This document shows, one piece after another, positions 51,301 through 60,300 of a stretch of DNA of 62,000 nucleotides. Numbering within the stretch: the stretch's first letter is position 1; each line of letters opens with the position of its first letter. Location of the stretch: positions 85,124 through 147,123 of the forward strand of contig NMRA01000295.1 in the NCBI GenBank assembly GCA_002633005.1, read 5' to 3'. This stretch comes from Phoronis australis (taxonomy: Eukaryota > Phoronida > Phoronidae). Below the pieces are notes generated by a model that did not search any database, was not told where the DNA came from, and saw only the letters and a list, made by a program, of their open reading frames with translations. Position numbers and translations under genes: made by a program.

Positions 51301-54300
51301 TGTTTTTTCCTATTTATTTTCATGAAAAAATAAATTTTCACTTGTCTGCCATGTTTTGTCCTAAACTGGTTACATTTTGTTGTATTAAGCCAACCAGTTT
51401 TCTTTTCAACATTTTTAGATCACCATGCTCCAGTGCCCCTTGCCCATTACCATGCTCCAGCACCCCTTGCCAATCACCATGCTCCAGCACCCCTTGCCCA
51501 TCACCATGCTCCAGCACCCCTTGCCCATCACCATGCTCCAGTGCACCTTGCCCATCACCATGCTCCAGCACCCCTTGCCCATCTTATCTAACATTTTCTG
51601 TAGTTAAGAGTTTGTATAGCATAGCTAGCCTTAGCTGTGTACGACTGATCATCAAAATGGCAGGTAATGTAACATAACCAGCCAGCTAGCTGTGTATTAC
51701 TGAATGTCAAAACACAGCTAGGAATCCATGTGGATAAAAAACAATCATAAATATTCTGTGAAACTCACTTTTTCAGTGCACTACAATTTGATTTCCAATC
51801 ATCTGTTAATAAAATTGATACAAAAATGCAGACTGCCCAACCCCTATACTTTCTGTAACTGTGTCATTTAAATGGCGTGTACCTTGTTTGTTAAGGCCAG
51901 TTAAAAAAAATAATCTGATAAATGTCACTTGCTTGAATCACATTACCTTTTTTGCAACAAAGAGGTGGCTGCTGTCAACTTCAAAACAGTATGCTTGTGA
52001 CTCACACATGCGCCGTTTCCTCCATTTTGTGTCTTGGTAGATCAACACGTATCGGGAGATGGTGTAAACTTTGCTGAAGTAAAATTTGCTCAGAAATTTT
52101 ATTTCTTGCAATTTTTATGTGCTCAAAATTGCAACAAATGTTACAGCAGTTCTGGAATTTTGTTTCAAATTGATCATAAACTTGTGAAGAGAATTTTTTT
52201 ATTCAATATAATAGTTGTAGTACAGATGACACAATTACACAATACAGTAACTATTTTATTTAGTCAAGGATCAGTTAAAGGCAAAGGCAAGCTTTTTTCA
52301 TGTCATTTTTTGCAAAAATAAGGTTCATTGGTTATCCCAGACATATTTTCCACTTAATTACAGCTTTTCGTAATTTAATTAATTATTCGTTCTCTACTCC
52401 GGAAGTGACGTTTTGTGAGGCAAGAATTTCGCGCCAATTTCTTTTCATATAGTCTGACTGTGAGAGCTGCTAAGTCAGTCATTGATCTACCTTGGTTGTG
52501 ATAAGTTCTGCCATCGTTTGCTTTTGTTTACGAGTCAGTCAACATGCCACACTGTTGTTACGTTCCGGGAAGTACTCATTATGGCCTATAAGCAGCCTTG
52601 TAGTGGGAGTGAATACAGGCCCAGTGAAGAGGACAGTTCATCGTTCAATGAACAGATTGGTGAGCCAAACTTTGATAAGTTTATTGTGGACTTGTCTAAA
52701 GTATTGGTCTATTTAGAAGGTGCCAGGTGTGTGGCGAGGGAGTCACACGGCGGGGTGTAAGCAGTTTGTGTGCTCAGGTCACTATCCAGTGGGAGTGTGT
52801 CGCGGGACACTCGGGCAAGTGGGACAGTTGTTCCTCTGTCCGTGAGATGATAATGAGTACATCCCGGTACGCAGCAACAATGTGGCATGTTGACTGACTC
52901 GCAAACAAAAGCAAACGACTACCGAACTTATCACAACCGAGGTAGAGCAATGACTGACTCGGCAGTTCTCACAGTCAGACTGTATGAAAAGAAATTGGCG
53001 TGAAATTCTTGCCTCCCAAAACGTCACTTCCGGAGTAGAAAACGAATAACTAAATTACGAAAAGCTGTAATTAAGTGGAAAACATGTCTGGAATAACCAA
53101 CGAACCTTATTTTTGCTAAAAAGACTTGAAAAAAGATTGCCTTCGCCTTTAAGGTCAACTTACAGTGCTGATATGTACAAAGGTAATTTAAAGTTAAAAA
53201 ACAAGGAGAGGCTACAATTCATTCTTTATAAACAAAAAAGGTCAAGACCTTGCCAGCGCTCTATAAATTCACCATACTTCATTTTGTATAATATGTATAT
53301 ATGCCGTTCAATAGAAATGTACAATGCAACTTCTTTTTTAAACAGTGCAAGGCAACGATTTTTGCGCTTTAACCTTTGTTTATAAATGTGGTACTTGCCG
53401 AGCCAAGAACTATGTACACATTGAAGGACAACTTTCCAAAGCACATTAGAAATCATCTGGGACATCTTTGTAAAATAGAAATCTTCAAACAGTATTAAGT
53501 AATTCTTTGAAACAGACCATTTGCTGAAACTGCCCATGAACTTGTAGTACTTTGACAAAGTAGTCTATGAAACCAAGTTAATTTAATGGTTTTCATAAAA
53601 GAAGTGACATCAATCATTCTGGCCCTCTCAACATTAATAATCGTACGACAAGTTTTTCATTTCACTGTTCCATACAGAACAGTAGAACATTTTGTTCAGC
53701 TGCTTCAGAAAGGCCTGTGAAGGGGACGGGAGACTTGTAAAAAGATGAATAAGTTTTTGGTATAATTATCAATTTCACAACTTATTCTTCCAAAAAGTGT
53801 CAAGTTTCTTTTTCCCCGCATGTCTATAGCCTTCTTTATTTCACCAGGCTTGATGTTAAAATTAATGTTGGCAATTTTATTTAAGTCCCTGGAGAATTGA
53901 ATACCCAGTAAAGTGAATTCTGATGTTACCCTTTTCAGTTTTACATCACAACACATTTTTGATAGCTACCCTTCATAGAACCTATCCAAATACAAGTTGT
54001 TTTTTTCCAGATTATGCTTTAGACCAGAATATTTTGCAAATTAGTTTAAAATGTGAATTGTTATCCGCAGAGACTTTTCCAACCATCTAACAATATAACC
54101 GTATCTTCTGCGTAATGCATCAGTTTGTATTCCACTGATCCGACCCAGATACCCTTAACACTGTTGTCTAGTCTAAGGAGCCAGCCCTTAATCTCTGCAC
54201 ATAGAATAAAAAGATATGACGATAACAGATCACCTTGCCTGCAACCACGCTATGTGTCGAAAAAGTTAGATGTGATACCGTTTTGTATAACACATTGCTT

Positions 54301-57300
54301 TGCACCTCTGTTTGGTATATGGACTCATTTTTTCTTTGAGTCAACAAAATTGAAGAAATTTAGAGCTTTGTCAATAAAAAACCAACACAAGGAGTCAAAC
54401 ACCTTTTTGGAATCCACCAGTACAAGCAAACCCGGTTTATTAAACTGTTCTGTAAACTGCATGAAGTCATAAGTCTGCCTTGTGTTTTCTGTTATAAAAC
54501 GCCCAGAGAGAAAACCCTTTTGGTCAGAGTGTATTAACAGAACAAACTTGTTGGGAAATACAAGATGACAAAAGTTTGTAACTGATATTCAAGAGAGAAA
54601 TAGGCCTCCAATATTTCTCGGTTTATTCCCTTTGGATATGATGTTAATAACCCCTGGAGTTGGGAGTTTGGAAGGAAGCCTCTTCTGAAACTATGATTGT
54701 ATGCTTTAATAACTTACTTAAAGATACTTTGCTAGGTCGTTCCAGAAAAATTTATAAAACTCCGTGGTGAAACCGTCCGGACCTGGATTTTTATTATTTT
54801 TCATGTGCTTCAATGAATTAAGCACCTCTCCTTTTGAGATTTCTGATTCGAGTGAGTTGCTTTCAGCTTCACTTAATGTAGGAATTTTGATGCTCGGTAA
54901 GACGTCATTCAAATTAACTTGGTCCTAGTAATCTGTCTTTACACGAATGCAGTTCCTCATAAAATTGACTTATTTCTTTCAAAAGTTCTTTTTGATCCTC
55001 AATTGTTTCACATTGCTCCACAAATTCTGTGGCAGAATAATTCTGCTACCGCCATTTTCAAGGAAGTGGTCCCCATTGCATCCCTAACAATTGCGGTAAA
55101 AAATTTTCAATTTACCATAATTCTAGTTTTAGAGACTCACCACGCTGTTGCAAGTGCTCAAAATTTTACCAAATGTTTTGTATTAGCTGCAACAAACAAA
55201 CCTTGCTAAAAGCAACTGAAGGTAATTTTTCTTGAAAATTTTTTAATTTGACAAAATGGGTTTCACCTGTCCCAGACTGAAGATTTTTCACTGTATGTTT
55301 CCTAGCTCTTGGTCAATGATGTAGGGACTGTTGTGGACTAAATAATGTTGTATTAGGTGTGGTAGTACAATCATGAAGGTGAAATTTATTGGAGCATGGT
55401 ATTACAAAGGACCATGTTTTAAAATAAAATGACTGTATTTGTTAAAGATAATACCAGATATCACAAATCTTTAATTCTTTTTTCAGCAATTGAAGCACGA
55501 AATGGACCAGTTAGACATGTGGCTCGGTGTACGAGAGGCAATGTTGCAAGGGGACCACTACGGGGAATCCATCGACGACGTTGAGGGTCTCATCAGGAAA
55601 CACGAAGACTTTGAGAAGGCCGTGCAAGCCTACGAGGTCAAGTTTACCGGAATACAGAGAACAACAAAGGTAAGGTTGTGTCCTGGTGTAAGTGTTTGGC
55701 ATGACTGTTTTGTGGTCAGAAGTAACTCAGTAATACTGAGGTCAACAGTTATTGAAGTGTGTTGGTAACACGTGATGTGAGAGAATGATAGTACTGCATG
55801 CTAGTGACTACAGAATGAACACAGATGATATTTAGTGGCATGTGATGTGAGAGAATGATAGTACTGCATGCTAGTGACTACAGAATGAACACAGATGATA
55901 TTTAGTGGCATGTGATGTGAGAGAATGATAGTACTGCATGCTAGTGACTACAGAATGAACACAGATGATAGTCACATACCTGAGTTGATAAAGGTGTTTG
56001 TGCTTGTTTGTAACAGTCAGAGAGAGAGAGAAACAGAGAGGGTGAGTGTCTGCTGTATCTGCATGGTTGTCACTACAGTCAATAATGTGACACAGGGGAC
56101 ACTAAAGCTGCACTATTAGATACCATTCAAAATTACTGTCATTTTTGTTGCTTGTTTATACCTTTCTCATCCTAAATATGGTGATGATTTCAACAGTTTC
56201 TATTTTTTTGTTTCTTATATTTTTTGAAAATACGATAAAACTATCATCAACTTTAATGAAAGTATAAACTATGTTTCATATGCTCCTGAAAGTGGCAATA
56301 ATTGTGAACATTGCCTTACTGAAGTTCCAAAATAGTTAAAGCATGAAAGTTTAACTTGTGCTATGTATGGATCATTAGAATGTCTGCATTATTTATAGCT
56401 GGAAGATGCATTTGCTGACCAGAAGTCAAGCGAGGCCAAGTACAGGCAAGAACAGAGGGAGCGAGAGAGGGCAGCACTGTTGAAGCAAGAGCAGGAAAGA
56501 ATACTGAAGGTGTTTATTGGATTGGCTGAAAGTCTTGTCTAATCACTGGTCTTAATTTAGTCTGCTAGATGTTTACGAAAACAAGTTAATTTTGTGTACA
56601 CCAGCTGATGTAAAAACTTGTCTTGTGCTAATATTATGGAAACTACTTAATTGTTGTTTTTCTAGAAGTTATATTAGCAGAATATTCTCATTTTCACAGG
56701 AGAGGCAGTTACTAAATAATGAGAAGGAAACTGCCACTTTACAGGGAACAGATTATGATGGTGTGGAGAAGAGCAGGTAGAGTAGTTCTCAATGTTGTGA
56801 ACAGATTATGATGGTGTGGAGAAGAGCAGGTAGAGTAGTTCTCAATGTTGTGAACAGATTATTATGGTGTGGAGAAGAGCAGGTAGAGTAGTTCTCAATG
56901 TTGTGAACAGATTATTATGGTGTGGAGAAGAGCAGGTAGAGTAGTTCTCAATGTTGTGAACAGATTATGATGGTGTGGAGAAGAGCAGGTAGAGTAGTTC
57001 TCAATGTTGTGAACAGATTATTATGGTGTGGAGAAGAGCAGGTAGAGTAGTTCTCAATGTTGTGAACAGATTATTATGGTGTGGAGAAGAGCAGGTAGAG
57101 TAGTTCTCAATGTTGTGAACAGATTATTATGGTGTGGAGAAGAGCAGGTAGAGTAGTTCTCAATGTTGTGAACAGATTATTATGGTGTGGAGAAGAGCAG
57201 GTAGAGTAGTTCTCAATGTTGTGAACAGATTATTATGGTGTGGAGAAGAGCAGGTAGAGTAGTTCTCAATGTTGTGAACAGATTATTATGGTGTGGAGAA

Positions 57301-60300
57301 GAGCAGGTAGAGTAGTTCTCAATGTTGTGAACAGATTATGATGGTGTGGAGAAGAGCAGGTAGAGTAGTTCTCAATGTTGTGCAACCAGCCTATGTCCAT
57401 TCTGTTTATGTCCAACTAGCCTATTTCAACCAGCCTATGTCCAATCCGTTTAGGTCCAACTAGCCTATTTCAACCAGCCTATGTCCAATCCGTTTAGGTC
57501 CAACTAGCCTATTTCAACCAGCCTATGTCCAATCTGTTTAGCTCCAACTAGCCTATTTCAACCAGCGTATGTCCAATCCGTTTAGGTTCAACTAGCCTAT
57601 TTCAACCAGCCTTTGTCCAAACAGCCTCAATTCAACCAGCATATCTCCAACCATCTTATGCCCAACAAGCGTAGGTCAAACCATTCTATGCCCAGCAAGT
57701 CTATGTTGAAACCAATGGTACTAAATTGTCAAATTCAGAAGTTGAAGTTTGGACCTCGTCAAAATGTCTTTCTATTTAACCAAACATCTTCAAAATTATA
57801 GATTTTAACTCAGCAAAAGTACACATTTTTGGAAGGTGGAAAGCAAGTAGACATTGATTTTTGCTTTTTAACAAGTTGTCATTAGTTGGGTCATGTGACC
57901 ATGTCTTTTTGGTGAAGTTTAACAAAAAAAGAAAGGAACGTAGATAGCAAAACATCAATATCAATAACTTGACCAAATTATCACATATGTGATATAAATG
58001 GTGAACATGAAATTGCAATGCAACTTTTAATTTTTTTGAATTTATTTCATCTCTCTTAGTTAAAATTTCACCATTCTTCATCATTTATTTATGTCATAAT
58101 TCTCAAACTGTTTTAATTGTATCTTTGTTACGTATATTTAATTGTTGTTTTATTACTTCATTGTATTATATTACTGTTTTTGTTGTGGAGGGCCCTATTG
58201 GAAAGCAGTGCTATCACTGAAGAGGCCAAACTCATTTTAAATATCATAATAAATTAATAAATAAATAAATATAAATCTTATTCTTTGGTAGCCCCTCATG
58301 CAACATTTCAGCATAATTCCTAACAAAGTATTGCAGAACATTGTATAATGAATAGTATGTTAAAGTTTCATGTGAATCTGGTCTGTTAGTTCTGAAATAT
58401 GATGTTCCGAAATTATCCAAATTTGGATTTTTATAGTGTCCCACACAGCCTTTGATATTTGAAAGGTGGGTGCACAGCCGTTTAAGTGTTGAAAGGTGGA
58501 TGCACAGCTGTTATATGATGAAAGGTGCACAGCTGTTTAAGCTCTCATTCATCTGTTATAGATTGCCTGCAACCTCAAGTCAAGTGGATCTGGTTAGACA
58601 AGCTATTTCAATGAACCGAACCAATAGTTTCAAGGACAAGGTGACTGGTTCACCACGTTCATCAAGGAAAATGCTTGTGGCAGGGACCAGCTCATTCAAA
58701 TCTGATGACAGTGGAGGCAGTAAGACGCCAACTAAAACTAAACGTACACCCAGTTTTACAACAAGGTAATACAAGAATCACATGTCAGGCTTCAATCTTT
58801 TAGTATTGTTGAAACTCTAGGTTGTTGGCCCCTGGTTGCTTACTTTTGAATTGGAGTTTACCCGATTTCTTGTGTTAATGTTTACGTGTATTCAAGCTGA
58901 TATTGATTAATGTTGTAACAATAACAATCATGTTGTTCTAATAGCTGATCAGTCACAAGAGCTTGATGTTACCACTTCCTTTCTTTGCATCTCCATTTAT
59001 GTCTGGAGTTTCCTGTAAACCAGTGCTAATGGTACCCTAGTTTAAAATCACTATCAGGTCAAAAGGCATAGTTGTGTGTGGTATCTACTCAACTCATATT
59101 GAGATCTGTGCTCACCAAATAAAAGTGTTAGCCAAGGTCTTGTGTTTCTGAAAAGGTGCATAGAGGTATGCAAGCAATGTTTGAAGCACCATGATATGCC
59201 AAGGGATGAGTAAAAAAAACAATCCTGCATCATTTTTGCACATCTCGGGTGGATTTTCTTTTGTGAAAAACTGAGTAGCTAAAAATACTGTGCCACCAAC
59301 TCAGTTTTCAAAAAAAACAACCAACTATGCTTTTTAGACTTATATGGATTTACGTTTAAATTTGTGTACTAATATGATCATAGACTTTGCTATCCATACA
59401 TTCAACTTAATGATATGATAAGTGATTACTAACCACTAGACTTAATAAATACAAACACTAAAGTCACCAAGATGAATTTATTGCAGTCACGTCACTCCAC
59501 TAATGCTCAGTGTTCACATCAAAACATTGTTGCTTACAATCAAGTCACTCCACTAATGCCCAGTGTTCACATCATAACTTTGTTACATACAATGTCACTC
59601 CACGAATGCCTAGTGTTCATATCATAACTTTGTTACTTACAATCATGTCACTCCACTAATGCCCAGTGTTCACATCAAAACATTGTTGCCTACAATCAAG
59701 TCACTCCACTAATGCCCAGTGTTCACATCATAACTTAGTGTTACAAACAATCATGTCACTCCACTAATGCCCAGTGTTCACATCATAACTTTGTTACAAA
59801 CAATCATGACACTCCACTAATGCCTAGTGTTTACCTCATAACTTTGTTACATACAATCATGTCACTCCACTAATGCCCATCTGGCATGTTGCTTAACATT
59901 CCATTGACTCTGCGTCTGTCTCTAGGAAACGAACATCCAGTTTCAAGGACAAGTACAGATTGCCTTCCCAGTTGCCACCAGTGGAGATGGAGGCCATGTT
60001 GGAACGCCAGCAGGAAATGCAGAGTGGTGGAATCAAGTCAACTGTATGCACATGGAAGGAGTATTATACAGTACTGTGTGGGCAACTGATGTGTTTCTTT
60101 AAGGACAAGCAAGGTAAGTTTACATTAGGATCATCCAGTTCTGGGCTGTGATGTACTTGGCTCTGCTTGATACTGTGTTGTTGATAATGAGAGCAATATT
60201 TCATATCGTAAATTTTTACGCTATTCGTGTACTCTTTTGTCCATTGTGGTCAATTTTTTTTGTAATATGATTTTTGTTATTGCATGTCAGCATCTCTCAA

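Noticed and set aside
51255-51677. 140-codon Pro/Cys/Ser-rich frame and its opposite-strand partner
   Set aside because: Built from a 27-bp intronic minisatellite, open in several frames on both strands.
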